NCBI RefSeq assembly: GCF_902506325.1
Contig: NZ_LR732330.1
Span: 62,001-126,000 of the forward strand
Source of the DNA: Limnobacter sp. 130
Lineage (GTDB): Bacteria > Pseudomonadota > Gammaproteobacteria > Burkholderiales > Burkholderiaceae_B
Direction: 5' to 3'
DNA length: 64,000 bases
Below are positions 53,241 through 62,764 of the stretch, one piece after another. Within the stretch, counting starts at the first letter, position 1. The number at the start of each line of letters is the position of its first letter. The notes under the pieces are model-generated. The model searched no databases and was not told where the DNA came from. It saw nothing but the letters and a program-made list of their open reading frames with translations. A program made the translations under genes and the position numbers.

Positions 53241-54251
53241 ATGGATCTGATTAATGCCAAAGGCGTGCCAACTTGGGGGCGTCTGTCCAATTTGCCGGGT
53301 TGTATCAACTGGCAGCACTACGATGCACGCAATGCCATGGGCGCAAAACGAATGGCCTGGCAACGCCGTTTCCTGTTCAAGCACTTTGATTTCCATGGCG
53401 CGCTGGGTGATGGTTTCACCTTCGGGTGTGGCATGGTTCGCTTGGGTATGTTGAATTCAACTTTTGCATACCTGCACACTGCAACAGGCTTGCATCGGAT
53501 CCAGTTCGATCTGCCTTTGGACTTTGGTTTTCAAAGTGATTACAAGCCGATTGGGCAAAGCAGCTGGACCCATCCGTTCAAGAAAAATCATCAAGTATTG
53601 GCTGTGCGCACGGAAACTTCTCGCGAACTGAATTTCAGGTTTGGCGATACCTTTCACGGCCATTTGTCGATTGATTGCAAGGAATCAGAAACCCTTGCCC
53701 TGAATACGCCCATTGCCAACACAGGCTTTGCCTATGCCCAGAAAAACAGTGGTGGGGCGATAACAGGCCATGTCCATTTGAATGGTGTTGACTACACACT
53801 CGATCCAGAAAAAGCCGGTTGTTACCACGATTGGACAGCGGGCTTTCTTCGGCGCGAAACGTTCTGGAACTGGGCCTGTGCCAGCGGGCGTGCGGCGCCT
53901 GGGCAGCCATTGCTTTCGCTGAATGTGGCGCGTGGTGTGAACGAAACCAGCGCGCACGAGAATGTGCTTTGGGTGAATGGGCAATTGAATAATTTGCCTT
54001 TGGTGCTTTTTGAGTATGACAGGGACAATATTCACGCGCCTTGGCGTGTGTATTCACAGTGTGGCGCAGTCGATTTGCAATTTACGCCCAAAGGTAGCAT
54101 TGACGACCATCGAAACCTGTTGGTGCTGGCCAGTCGGTTCAATCAGTGCTTTGGAGAATTCAATGGCACCGTTACATTGAAAGAAACAGGTGCCACGTAT
54201 TCATTGAATGGCTTGAGTGGATGGTGCGAGGACCATTACGCCAAATGGTAA
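53241..54251 (+). CDS. DUF2804 family protein
   Basis: 336 residues from ATG 53241 (TTG at 53235 is in frame but lies inside the terminator T-run). KRMAWQRRFLFKHFDFHG near 36-53, KAGCYHDWTAGFLRRETFWNWACASG near 192-217 and WCEDHYAKW at the C-terminus match DUF2804, a CrtC/AttH-like lipocalin-type fold. Function unknown. It converges on the rubredoxin gene, four bases away. No signal peptide. Confidence 0.88.
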   Translation: MDLINAKGVPTWGRLSNLPGCINWQHYDARNAMGAKRMAWQRRFLFKHFDFHGALGDGFTFGCGMVRLGMLNSTFAYLHTATGLHRIQFDLPLDFGFQSDYKPIGQSSWTHPFKKNHQVLAVRTETSRELNFRFGDTFHGHLSIDCKESETLALNTPIANTGFAYAQKNSGGAITGHVHLNGVDYTLDPEKAGCYHDWTAGFLRRETFWNWACASGRAAPGQPLLSLNVARGVNETSAHENVLWVNGQLNNLPLVLFEYDRDNIHAPWRVYSQCGAVDLQFTPKGSIDDHRNLLVLASRFNQCFGEFNGTVTLKETGATYSLNGLSGWCEDHYAKW

Positions 54252-54255
54252 TTGC

Positions 54256-54420
54256 TTATACCTCGACCATTTCAAAATCGCTTTTTGCAACGCCGCAGTC
54301 TGGGCAAAGCCAGTCTGCTGGAACATCTGCCCACAGCGTGCCAGCAGGAATACCCTCCGAGGGCATGCCGGCGGCTTCGTCATAAATCAAGCCACACACG
54401 ATACAAACATAAGTTTTCAT
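54256..54420 (-). CDS. Rubredoxin
   Basis: 54 residues: [15 protein letters not shown] at 4-18 and [13 protein letters not shown] near 38-50 supply the two C-x-x-C knuckles that hold one iron. The acidic body and final EMVEV are typical. Rubredoxins pass single electrons, for example to alkane hydroxylases or in oxidative-stress pathways; no partner is adjacent. It is divergent from apbC across a 250-base gap containing an AGCCTG/CAGGCT hairpin (54591-54614) and no gene. Confidence 0.92.
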   Translation of the reverse strand: MKTYVCIVCGLIYDEAAGMPSEGIPAGTLWADVPADWLCPDCGVAKSDFEMVEV

Positions 54421-54670
54421 TTCAGGATCTCCAGCAACATTTGAATTTTTTGTGACGCAATGCTATCAAGATGTGCACAAAAAAAGTTGGTGTGACGCTC
54501 AAGTCATAGAAATTGACGATAGTGCCCAGAAAATTAATAGCTTTAGGGTAAACGACAATCATTAGAACGCTGGGCTTTCCATTGGGTGTAAGCCTGCTGT
54601 GTGAAAAACAGGCTAGACTCACGCCTATATATAGAAAGACCATACCAGACAAGATTCGAGGAGAGTGTGT

Positions 54671-55762
54671 ATGTCAGTGAGTACCGACACCGTACGCGAT
54701 GCATTGCGTAGTGTCATTGACCCCAATTTGAACAAAGACTTCATCAGCGCCAAACTGATCAAGAACATTCAAGTAGACGGTGGCGATGTCAGTTTTGAGT
54801 TGGAGTTGAGCTATCCCGGTAAAAGCCAGCTAGATGGTTTGCGCAAAGCGGCAATTGCAGCCGTGCGCGCCCAGGTTCCCGGCGTGGAAAACGTGAGCGT
54901 GAATGCGACCATTAAAATTCAAACCCACGCGGTACAGCGTGGCTTGAAGCCCATGCCCAATGTAAAAAACATCATTGCGGTGGCCTCGGGCAAGGGTGGC
55001 GTGGGCAAAAGCACCACGGCAGTCAACCTGGCCCTGGCACTGGTGGCCGAGGGTGCACGTGTTGGCATGCTGGACGCCGATATTTATGGCCCCTCACAAC
55101 CAACCATGCTGGGTATTACCGGTCGCCCGCAGTCTGACGATGGTCAAATTATCGACCCCATGGAAGGTCATGGCGTTCAAGCCATGTCAATTGGTTTTCT
55201 GATTGATGAGGACACGCCAATGGTTTGGCGTGGGCCCATGGTAACAAGCGCGCTGGAGCAACTGCTCAAGCAAACCAACTGGAAAGACCTGGATTACCTC
55301 ATCGTCGACATGCCCCCAGGTACCGGTGACATTCAATTGACCCTGTCGCAGAAAGTACCCGTGACCGGTGCAGTCATTGTGACCACTCCGCAAGACATTG
55401 CTTTGTTGGATGCCCGCAAAGGCCTGAAAATGTTCGAGAAAGTGGGTGTGCCCATTCTCGGATTGGTCGAAAACATGGCCATTCACGTGTGCACAAACTG
55501 CGGTCACCAAGAGCATATTTTTGGTGAAGGTGGCGGTCAGAAAATGGCCAAGGATTACAACATCCATTACCTGGGTGGTTTGCCGTTGGATATGCGAATT
55601 CGCATGCAAGCTGATTCGGGCAAACCCACGGTGGTGGCCGATCCCGACGGCGATCTGGCAAAAACTTACAAGGAAATTGCACGCAAAGTGGCTATTCGCA
55701 TTGCAGAGCAATCCAAAGACATGTCCTTGAAGTTCCCGTCGATTGTGGTGCAAAACACCTAA
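54671..55762 (+). CDS. apbC: Iron-sulfur cluster carrier ApbC (Mrp/NBP35 family)
   Basis: 363 residues from ATG 54671, with GAGGAGAG upstream. An N-terminal DUF59/MIP18-like domain (residues 1-85) precedes the P-loop ATPase: deviant Walker A GKGGVGKS at 107-114, DADIYGPSQPTMLG, VDMPPGTGD, and CTNCGHQ near 272-278 with the C-x-x-C pair that holds a bridging [4Fe-4S] cluster. It donates Fe-S clusters to apoproteins. In many proteobacteria apbC lies close to dcd and metG, which fits the neighbourhood. Confidence 0.94.
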   Translation: MSVSTDTVRDALRSVIDPNLNKDFISAKLIKNIQVDGGDVSFELELSYPGKSQLDGLRKAAIAAVRAQVPGVENVSVNATIKIQTHAVQRGLKPMPNVKNIIAVASGKGGVGKSTTAVNLALALVAEGARVGMLDADIYGPSQPTMLGITGRPQSDDGQIIDPMEGHGVQAMSIGFLIDEDTPMVWRGPMVTSALEQLLKQTNWKDLDYLIVDMPPGTGDIQLTLSQKVPVTGAVIVTTPQDIALLDARKGLKMFEKVGVPILGLVENMAIHVCTNCGHQEHIFGEGGGQKMAKDYNIHYLGGLPLDMRIRMQADSGKPTVVADPDGDLAKTYKEIARKVAIRIAEQSKDMSLKFPSIVVQNT

Positions 55763-55794
55763 GTTGTAATTGCCAAGGCGCCTTGGGGGCTGAT

Positions 55795-56799
55795 GTGCCT
55801 AAAGACGAACTGACCTTTCATAAAGTGGCCAGCCCCGCGCCAAAGGCGGGGTTGGCTGGTGTATGGTCGACCCCGCAAGTGGTTCTTGATGCGGGGGGCA
55901 ATCTTGCTGTGTGGGCAGAGCAGGGCATTGCCCGGCAGCTTGCCGATAGCGCCCGGCAAATTCCCTGGCTTGTCCTCCATGGTGGCCCCGGCGGAAGCCT
56001 TGGGGCTTCCCATGTGGCACCAATTCGATTTGCTGGTTTACCGTGGTTCGGTTTTGATCAGCGCAACAGCGGTTTAAGTGAAGATTTAGACCTCAGCGTG
56101 ATTGATTTGCAGCGTTTTGTAGACGACGCACTCGAAGTTGCTGATCGATTAAATATCCCGAAGTTTCATATTCTAGGTGGGTCTTGGGGTGGCACCCTGG
56201 CTTTGGCGATTGCTGCCTATCGCCCCGACCAAGTGGCCAGCGTGGTATTGCGCGCTCCGTTTTTACCCATGCGCCCGCGTGTCGATGCTTTTTTCGAGTC
56301 ACTCGAGAGAATTGCACCAGACTATTTTGCTGAATATTTTGGCCCCGGTGCCCGAACCGACTTTGTTTGCGAATGCTTTGAGGTGGCTACCCCTGAGCAC
56401 CTTTTAGAGCTTTCGGTGGCCTGGAATAAACTTGAAACGGCTTTGCTTCTTGGCAGGTCTGGCGATTTTGACAACAAAAGGCCTTTTTTAAGCGATGTTC
56501 AAGAGCTTGCATTGGTGCGCAAATATCGCTTGCAAGCACACTTTTTGAGGCATAACTGCTTTTTATCTCCCTCGGATCTCGATTCACTGTTGTCAAGTGT
56601 TGCGCAGGCCACATGGCCCTTGTCGATCATTCAAGGCATGAATGACCGGGTCTGTCCGCCGGGCGGTTCAAGACTTCTTTCGGAAATTGTTTTGCGCGCT
56701 ACCTTGATAGAACTGCCCGATACAGGGCATCTTGCAGAATCCGGGAACATGGTTACGGCAATTTCGCAGGAAGTTTCGCGGCATCATTTGCTGGTCTGA
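55795..56799 (+). CDS. Proline-iminopeptidase-like alpha/beta hydrolase
   Basis: About 334 residues. LVLHGGPGGSLGASH near 60-74 is the HGGPGG oxyanion motif, FDQRNSGLS follows, GGSWGGTLALA near 128-138 holds the nucleophile Ser, and DTGHLAES near 317 the catalytic His: the S33 family pattern of prolyl aminopeptidases, which remove N-terminal proline. Two starts are possible: TTG 55783 and GTG 55795; a GGGGG run five bases before the GTG favours the latter. It lies 32 bases after apbC on the same strand. Confidence 0.82.
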   Translation: MPKDELTFHKVASPAPKAGLAGVWSTPQVVLDAGGNLAVWAEQGIARQLADSARQIPWLVLHGGPGGSLGASHVAPIRFAGLPWFGFDQRNSGLSEDLDLSVIDLQRFVDDALEVADRLNIPKFHILGGSWGGTLALAIAAYRPDQVASVVLRAPFLPMRPRVDAFFESLERIAPDYFAEYFGPGARTDFVCECFEVATPEHLLELSVAWNKLETALLLGRSGDFDNKRPFLSDVQELALVRKYRLQAHFLRHNCFLSPSDLDSLLSSVAQATWPLSIIQGMNDRVCPPGGSRLLSEIVLRATLIELPDTGHLAESGNMVTAISQEVSRHHLLV

Positions 56800-56874
56800 C
56801 GCAAGCCCTGCAAGGAACCTTCCGCGATTCAAGTCTACTCAATACATGTCCACCTAATTGAGTCGCTTCACTTC

Positions 56875-57360
56875 ATGAATAAAAATCAAGCCCCTCGCTC
56901 TCCATCAGAGCGACCTGTTGCCCCTCGCATGGAATCCGGTTTTTCCGCCGAAGAGGCGAGTCTGCTGCACGAGGCAATCGGTCTGGCCGGTATGCGCTGG
57001 TTTGATGGCCTGGGCGTAATCATGGCCAAAAAGGAACAGTTTGAGCTGTCGTTTCGCCCAGGTGAGTCGCAAAACGCACGTTGGGTGGTTATGGCATTCC
57101 CCTTGTACAACATGAACGAGCCGAGTTCAGCCGAAATCTGTTTGCATTTTTTGGCAGAAGCACATGCCATGGTCCATGTGCTCGATTTTCAGTACCAAGT
57201 GGGTATTAACATGGACACCGAAAACCTTGAGTTTCTGATGCAATTGCCACTTCAAGGGGTAACTGGTGCTCAAATGGCCAATTTGATCCAGGTCTTTTTT
57301 GATGCATTGGCCAATTCTGTCATGCAGGAATTAACCGAGATTCTCGATGGAATGAATTAG
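56875..57360 (+). CDS. Hypothetical protein
   Basis: 161 residues, soluble. After a basic, Pro-rich N-terminus, alternating strands and helices (MRWFDGLGVIMAKKEQFELSF, WVVMAFPLYNMNE, ICLHFLAEAHAMVHVLDF, LIQVFFDALANSVMQEL). I do not recognise the family. It precedes dcd by 57 bases on the same strand and may share its transcript. Confidence 0.7.
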   Translation: MNKNQAPRSPSERPVAPRMESGFSAEEASLLHEAIGLAGMRWFDGLGVIMAKKEQFELSFRPGESQNARWVVMAFPLYNMNEPSSAEICLHFLAEAHAMVHVLDFQYQVGINMDTENLEFLMQLPLQGVTGAQMANLIQVFFDALANSVMQELTEILDGMN

Positions 57361-57417
57361 TAATGTCTTGTCTCATGTAACATTTCGGCTATTGAACTTT
57401 ATTAAAGCAAAGTGAGC

Positions 57418-57984
57418 ATGAGCATTAAATCGGACAAGTGGATTCGCAGAATGGCTGAGAGCACAGGGATGATCGAACCCTTTGAGCCTGGCCAGGTTCG
57501 TTACGAGGATGACAAAAGAATCGTGTCTTATGGCACATCCAGCTACGGCTACGATATTCGCTGTGCAGACGAGTTCAAGATTTTTACCAATATCAACAGC
57601 ACCATTGTCGATCCCAAAAATTTCGACGAGAAAAGCTTTGTGGATTTCAAAGGTGATGTCTGTATTATCCCTCCCAATTCCTTTGCATTGGCACGCACGG
57701 TTGAATACTTCCGAATTCCCCGCAATGTACTCACCATTTGTCTCGGAAAAAGTACCTACGCGCGTTGCGGCATTATCGTCAACGTCACCCCGTTCGAGCC
57801 TGAATGGGAGGGGTACGTCACACTCGAGTTTTCAAACACCACGCCATTGCCCGCCAAAATTTATGCAGGTGAAGGTTGTGCCCAGGTGCTGTTCTTTGAA
57901 AGTGACGAGGTGTGCGAAACGTCTTACCGGGACCGGGGTGGCAAGTATCAAGGTCAAGTCGGCGTGACCCTGCCAAAAACCTGA
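57418..57984 (+). CDS. dcd: dCTP deaminase
   Basis: 188 residues from ATG 57418 (GTG at 57412 is in frame). [14 protein letters not shown] start, [11 protein letters not shown] near 43-53, [29 protein letters not shown] near 108-136 with the catalytic Arg and Glu, and the Gln-rich C-terminus [12 protein letters not shown]. Homotrimer of the dUTPase fold converting dCTP to dUTP. Its 3' end overlaps the convergent gene by 31 bases. Confidence 0.96.
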   Translation: MSIKSDKWIRRMAESTGMIEPFEPGQVRYEDDKRIVSYGTSSYGYDIRCADEFKIFTNINSTIVDPKNFDEKSFVDFKGDVCIIPPNSFALARTVEYFRIPRNVLTICLGKSTYARCGIIVNVTPFEPEWEGYVTLEFSNTTPLPAKIYAGEGCAQVLFFESDEVCETSYRDRGGKYQGQVGVTLPKT

Positions 57985-59141
57985 TTGCCTAGCGGCCGTT
58001 GAATGTTCCCTCTCCAGTCATGGGTAAGCCGAACATTCAACTTGGCCAAAGTAAGCGCAAGCAAAGCCACTCCACAGGCAATTGCACCCACAGTGGAAAT
58101 ACCAATGATGAACGGCGACAAAGGCACCGACACAGCGGCGGCGCTACCCACTGACACGGTCATCCCCAAGCGGCATCCCAGTACCCCGCCAACTTTCTTG
58201 CTCAACAAATAATTGCCAATCGCTACTCCGATGTGTTTGTCATAGGAGACTAGCAATTTGTTGATGCCCTGAAACGTGCCGTAGGCCACATGCATCAGCG
58301 AACGGGTGACCGGACCGTACTGATGAAGATTTTGCCAAATATAATTGCAGTTGCCTTTGCGTCTGGAGTGCATGTGTGGCGGAATTGAGCTTTTGTGTCT
58401 TGACATGTATTTAACCCAGCCATGAATCGCGCAACGATGCCGGTTTGTCGGTTCGCCGGCTCTTTCAAGTATTTTGTCGAGCAACAACTCTTTGGCGGCA
58501 ATCAATTTTCTGGCAACGATCAGGTAAGCGCTTGAATCAAAATTGGATTTCATTCTGGCTTGCTCTAATTCAGAATCCGTTCTGCGTGCCCCCAACCCGG
58601 CTTTAATCATGCCCAGTGCGGCAATACTGAAGATTGATGACATGGCATACAAGGCTGCTCCGGCCACTTTGTGAACAGCCATGCCCCCTAAATTGAGCTG
58701 ACCCGAGATCACTCGACCGACTGCAGAGGCAATGACCAATGCCATGTCAGACTTCTCGCCGGAAGAAATCAGGTTCCGGGTCAGCCGCTCGGCCAGGCCT
58801 GAAATATCTGCAAACCCCTCCGCCATTTCCTCGGTGTGCTTGGCCAGGTGGATCAATGCGCGAATGCTTCGGCTTTTGTATTGCTCGGGGTATACCAAAG
58901 CCCTGTCAAACGAATGAATACGATTTGTTCCACCCAGAACTTCGGCGCGTACCTTGGCAATGCGTTCAAAGCCCATGTCGAAACTGTTGAGGTATTGGTC
59001 AAGACGTTTGGTCATGCTGCGCGCCGGTCGAAACGGTGCCTGTGGCTGCGTAAACTGGCTGGGCGAAGCCGTCAATGAACTGATCTGCATGAAGGGCAAG
59101 TAAGCAGGAAAGTCGTCTATTGAACCTGTGCCAGATGACAT
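57954..59141 (-). CDS. Orphan hydrophobic protein, unknown function
   Basis: 395 residues, no family recognised. The first 40 residues are Ser/Pro/Gln-rich and look disordered. Hydrophobic segments lie near 155-185 ([20 protein letters not shown]) and as a pair near 325-370 ([36 protein letters not shown]). Between them is a basic, Cys/His-rich stretch ([17 protein letters not shown]). No Sec signal. The layout, with a disordered start and internal membrane hairpin, is reminiscent of secreted effectors, but no secretion signal or chaperone gene is visible, so that is speculation. Confidence 0.6.
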   Translation of the reverse strand: MSSGTGSIDDFPAYLPFMQISSLTASPSQFTQPQAPFRPARSMTKRLDQYLNSFDMGFERIAKVRAEVLGGTNRIHSFDRALVYPEQYKSRSIRALIHLAKHTEEMAEGFADISGLAERLTRNLISSGEKSDMALVIASAVGRVISGQLNLGGMAVHKVAGAALYAMSSIFSIAALGMIKAGLGARRTDSELEQARMKSNFDSSAYLIVARKLIAAKELLLDKILERAGEPTNRHRCAIHGWVKYMSRHKSSIPPHMHSRRKGNCNYIWQNLHQYGPVTRSLMHVAYGTFQGINKLLVSYDKHIGVAIGNYLLSKKVGGVLGCRLGMTVSVGSAAAVSVPLSPFIIGISTVGAIACGVALLALTLAKLNVRLTHDWRGNIQRPLGNQVFGRVTPT

Positions 59142-59257
59142 TTCCGTGAAGTCACTACATGGAGGGATAAATGCGCGACAATAGGGCTTGGAACAGGGGG
59201 CTGCGTAGTGGATAATGCAGCCTTGTTTTGTGTTGAACCCCGATCACAGGAAGATTA

Positions 59258-61513
59258 ATGAAATTTCGTTTTCCAATTGTCATTATTGACGAAGATTTCC
59301 GCTCCGAGAACGCATCTGGTCTCGGCATTCGCGCCCTGGCAGACGCCATCGAAAAAGAGGGCGTTGAAGTATTGGGAGTTACGAGTTATCACGATCTTTC
59401 CCAATTTGCCCAGCAACAAAGCAGGGCCAGCGCGTTCATCTTGTCGATTGACGATGAAGAGTTCGGCTTGGGTAGCAAAAAAGAGATCGAGGACGCACTG
59501 CAAAATCTGAATAATTTTGTGCAGGAAATTCGCTTCAAAAATGCAGATATCCCAATTTATCTGTACGGCGAAACGCGCACATCGCGGCATATTCCGAATG
59601 CAATCCTGAAAGAATTGCATGGTTTCATTCACATGTTTGAGGACACTCCGGAATTTGTGGCTCGTCACATTATCCGTGAAGCCAAAAGTTATCTGGATTC
59701 ATTGGCGCCTCCGTTTTTCCGCGCCTTGGTGCACTACGCGCAAGATGGCTCCTACTCTTGGCACTGCCCTGGACACTCGGGCGGCGTTGCTTTTCTGAAA
59801 AGCCCGGTCGGGCAAATGTTCCACCAGTTCTTTGGTGAGAACATGCTGCGTGCCGACGTGTGTAACGCCGTGGATGAATTGGGTCAATTGCTCGACCATA
59901 CTGGTCCGGTAGCTGCCTCTGAGCGCAATGCCGCTAGAATTTTTAATGCCGATCACTGTTTCTTCGTGACCAACGGCACATCGACTTCCAACAAAATGGT
60001 GTGGCATGCCAACGTGGCACCTGGCGACATCGTCGTTGTAGACCGCAACTGCCACAAATCGATTCTGCATTCGATCACCATGACCGGTGCCATTCCCGTG
60101 TTTTTGACGCCCACGCGCAATCACTTGGGCATCATCGGGCCCATCCCGCTGGACGAGTTTAAGCCTGAAAGCATTGCCAAGAAAATTGCAAACCATCCGT
60201 TTGCCAGCAAAGCCAAAAACAAAAAGCCCCGTATTTTGACGATTACACAAAGTACCTACGACGGTGTTTTGTACAACGTGGAAATGATCAAGGAAGTGCT
60301 GGGCTCTGAAATTGATACTTTGCATTTTGACGAAGCCTGGTTGCCGCACGCCAGTTTCCACCCCATGTACAAAGACATGCATGCGATTGGTCGCGACCGC
60401 CCGCGCACCAAAGATTCACTCGTGTTTGCAACGCAATCTACTCACAAAATGTTGGCTGGTTTGTCGCAGGCTTCGCAAATTCTGGTGCAGGAAAGTGAAA
60501 ACCGTAAACTGGACAGGCACATTTTTAACGAAGCGTATTTGATGCACACCTCCACCAGCCCGCAGTACGCGATTATCGCGAGCTGCGATGTGGCGGCCGC
60601 CATGATGGAGCCGCCAGGCGGCACCGCTTTGGTCGAAGAAAGTATTATGGAAGCGCTGGATTTCCGCCGTGCCATGCGCAAGGTGGCCGAGGAGTTTGGC
60701 GACGACTGGTGGTTCAAGGTGTGGGGCCCGGATGTGTTGAGCGAGGAGGGCATGAGCCCGCGCGACGACTGGCTGATCCACACCACCGACACCTGGCACG
60801 GCTTTGGCAAAATGGCCAATGGTTTCAACATGCTCGACCCGATCAAGGCGACTATTGTGAACCCGGGGCTGGATGTGAATGGTCAGTTCTCCGACGCTGG
60901 CATTCCCGCGTCTATCGTCACCAAGTACCTCGCCGAGCACGGCGTGATTGTTGAAAAAACGGGTCTGTATTCATTCTTCATCATGTTCACCATCGGCATT
61001 ACGAAAGGCCGCTGGAACACGCTGGTGACTGCCTTGCAGCAGTTCAAAGACGATTACGACAAGAATCAGCCACTGTGGCGTGTGATTCCTGAGTTTTGTC
61101 AGGCGAATCCGCGCTACGAGCGAGTGGGCTTGCGGGATTTGTGCAACACCATTCACGACATGTACCGCAAGAAAGATGTGGCGCGTTTGACGACTGAAAT
61201 GTATTTGAGCGACATGCAGCCCGCCATGGTACCTGCCGATGCGTATGCAAAAGTGGCGCACCGTGAAATTGAACGTGTCGCAATTGATGATCTGGAAGGG
61301 CGTATTACTTCAGCCTTGTTGACACCGTATCCGCCAGGTATTCCGCTGTTGATTCCTGGCGAGATTTTCAATGCCACGATTGTGGACTACTTGCGTTTTG
61401 CACGTGACTTCAACAAACAATTCCCCGGTTTTGAAACTGATATTCATGGTTTGGTCGGAATTGAAGACGATCAGGGCAACGTCAGTTACTTCGTGGATTG
61501 TGTGAAAGAGTAA
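59258..61513 (+). CDS. Orn/Lys/Arg decarboxylase (arginine/lysine type)
   Basis: 751 residues, the long class of fold-I PLP decarboxylases: an N-terminal wing domain (1-125), then the PLP domain with SWHCPGHSGGVAF near 171-183, FFVTNGTSTSNKMV, FDEAWLPHA and the Schiff-base Lys397 in STHKMLAGLS, and a C-terminal domain ending in VKE. It decarboxylates arginine, lysine or ornithine to agmatine, cadaverine or putrescine, giving acid resistance or polyamines; the substrate cannot be fixed by eye. GGAAG precedes the ATG. A dcd neighbour is common in Burkholderiales. Confidence 0.92.
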   Translation: MKFRFPIVIIDEDFRSENASGLGIRALADAIEKEGVEVLGVTSYHDLSQFAQQQSRASAFILSIDDEEFGLGSKKEIEDALQNLNNFVQEIRFKNADIPIYLYGETRTSRHIPNAILKELHGFIHMFEDTPEFVARHIIREAKSYLDSLAPPFFRALVHYAQDGSYSWHCPGHSGGVAFLKSPVGQMFHQFFGENMLRADVCNAVDELGQLLDHTGPVAASERNAARIFNADHCFFVTNGTSTSNKMVWHANVAPGDIVVVDRNCHKSILHSITMTGAIPVFLTPTRNHLGIIGPIPLDEFKPESIAKKIANHPFASKAKNKKPRILTITQSTYDGVLYNVEMIKEVLGSEIDTLHFDEAWLPHASFHPMYKDMHAIGRDRPRTKDSLVFATQSTHKMLAGLSQASQILVQESENRKLDRHIFNEAYLMHTSTSPQYAIIASCDVAAAMMEPPGGTALVEESIMEALDFRRAMRKVAEEFGDDWWFKVWGPDVLSEEGMSPRDDWLIHTTDTWHGFGKMANGFNMLDPIKATIVNPGLDVNGQFSDAGIPASIVTKYLAEHGVIVEKTGLYSFFIMFTIGITKGRWNTLVTALQQFKDDYDKNQPLWRVIPEFCQANPRYERVGLRDLCNTIHDMYRKKDVARLTTEMYLSDMQPAMVPADAYAKVAHREIERVAIDDLEGRITSALLTPYPPGIPLLIPGEIFNATIVDYLRFARDFNKQFPGFETDIHGLVGIEDDQGNVSYFVDCVKE

Positions 61514-61528
61514 GCGGTTCAGGTTCTC

Positions 61529-61555
61529 GGATGCTGCGAATCTTACGCAGCATCC
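61529..61555. other. Ten-base-pair hairpin between convergent genes
   Basis: GGATGCTGCG-AATCTTA-CGCAGCATCC is a perfect hairpin spanning the end of metC and the gap after the decarboxylase gene. There is no T-run on either strand, so an intrinsic terminator is not proven; transcript-end protection is another reading. Confidence 0.5.
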
Positions 61556-62742
61556 AGAGCCAGCATTAAATCAGCAATTAAATCGTTCGGATCCTCCAAC
61601 CCAATCGCCAGTCGCAAGATTGGTCCACATTGGCCATTCGTATCGAGCAGGTATCGCTTGCGACTGTCCGCCACGTTCACGACCAATCCCAAGCTTTCAG
61701 GCCCCCCCCACGAGTAGGCAATCTTGAATAGTTTCAGGCTGTCGATGATTTTGCAGGCTTGCTCGTCGGTGTAATGCGATTGAAGCACCACGGAAAAAAT
61801 GCTGGCAAAACCCGTGAAGTCGCGTTTGTAAAATTCATGGCCGGGGCATTCAGGAAATTCTGGGTGCAGTACCCGTGCAATTGCCTTGTGCTGTTTTAAC
61901 TCAGTGGCCACCAGCAAGCCATTTTCGGCTTGTTGCCGATAACGCAAAGGCAGGGTGAGCAGGCCACGCAGTACCAGGTCGCAATCGGCCGGCGACACAC
62001 CCAGGCCCAGTATTCGGTTTCTTCGTTCCAAATCGGTAAACGCCCTGGTGTTGTTGCTCAACACCGCACCCATTAATACATCGGCATGGCCACACTGGTA
62101 TTTGGTCAGGGCCTGTACGCTGAAGTCGAAACCATGCTCGAAAGGCTTGTAGGCAATTCCGGCGGCCCAGGTGTTGTCAATGCCAGTGCGTGCACCGTGG
62201 GCCTTTGCCAAAGCCACAATGGTTTGTAGATCGGGTACTTCAAAGGTAAGCGAACCCGGTGCCTCGGTCCACACCAGCTTGGTATTGGTTTGCAGGGCAG
62301 CGGCCACACTTGCGGCATTGCAGGGGTCATATTCAGTGAATTCAATGCCGTAGTCTGCATGCAGGCTTCGCGCAAGGGCTTGCACGGGGCCGTACACATT
62401 CTCGGGAATCAGCCAATGGTCGCCAGTTTTCAGGCAGGCCTGCGCCACCAGCGCAATACCTGTCAGCCCGGACGGGCACACCAGCGCATGCATGGCACCC
62501 TCAATTTCAGCCAGTTTCTTGGCCAGGGTGTATTGCGTGGGGTTGCCGTGCAGGCCATAGCTGTAGTCCAGCCCAATCGGGTTCACGGGTGCGCGTTGTG
62601 CTGCCGTGCTTTCAAAAAAGGTACTGGAGCCACGGTAAAGCGGCACAGGCAACGCCGAGAACCCTTCGGTACTGACCGGTTTGGAATGAACAATTTCTGT
62701 GCTGAGGCCGTGCGTCGGCTTGTCGTGCTTGAAGGTGCTCAT
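61543..62742 (-). CDS. metC: Cystathionine beta-lyase
   Basis: 399 residues of the Cys/Met-metabolism PLP family. YGLHGNPTQYTLAKKLAEIE near 62-81 is the substrate/PLP-binding Y-x-R/G segment, SGLTGIALVAQ near 91-101, DNTWAAG near 189 and Schiff-base Lys214 in ALTKYQCGHADVLMG. The pattern Q-C-G-H-A-D is that of proteobacterial MetC rather than cystathionine gamma-synthase. It cleaves cystathionine to homocysteine, the substrate of MetE in this window. 22 bases downstream of argA on the same strand. Confidence 0.9.
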   Translation of the reverse strand: MSTFKHDKPTHGLSTEIVHSKPVSTEGFSALPVPLYRGSSTFFESTAAQRAPVNPIGLDYSYGLHGNPTQYTLAKKLAEIEGAMHALVCPSGLTGIALVAQACLKTGDHWLIPENVYGPVQALARSLHADYGIEFTEYDPCNAASVAAALQTNTKLVWTEAPGSLTFEVPDLQTIVALAKAHGARTGIDNTWAAGIAYKPFEHGFDFSVQALTKYQCGHADVLMGAVLSNNTRAFTDLERRNRILGLGVSPADCDLVLRGLLTLPLRYRQQAENGLLVATELKQHKAIARVLHPEFPECPGHEFYKRDFTGFASIFSVVLQSHYTDEQACKIIDSLKLFKIAYSWGGPESLGLVVNVADSRKRYLLDTNGQCGPILRLAIGLEDPNDLIADLMLALDAA

Positions 62743-62764
62743 GGCTTGGGCTTCATTTTTTGAA

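Noticed and set aside
59699-60382. Antisense frame of 227 codons inside the decarboxylase gene
   Set aside because: Fully shadowed by a strongly supported family member, His/Gln-rich, no homology pattern.
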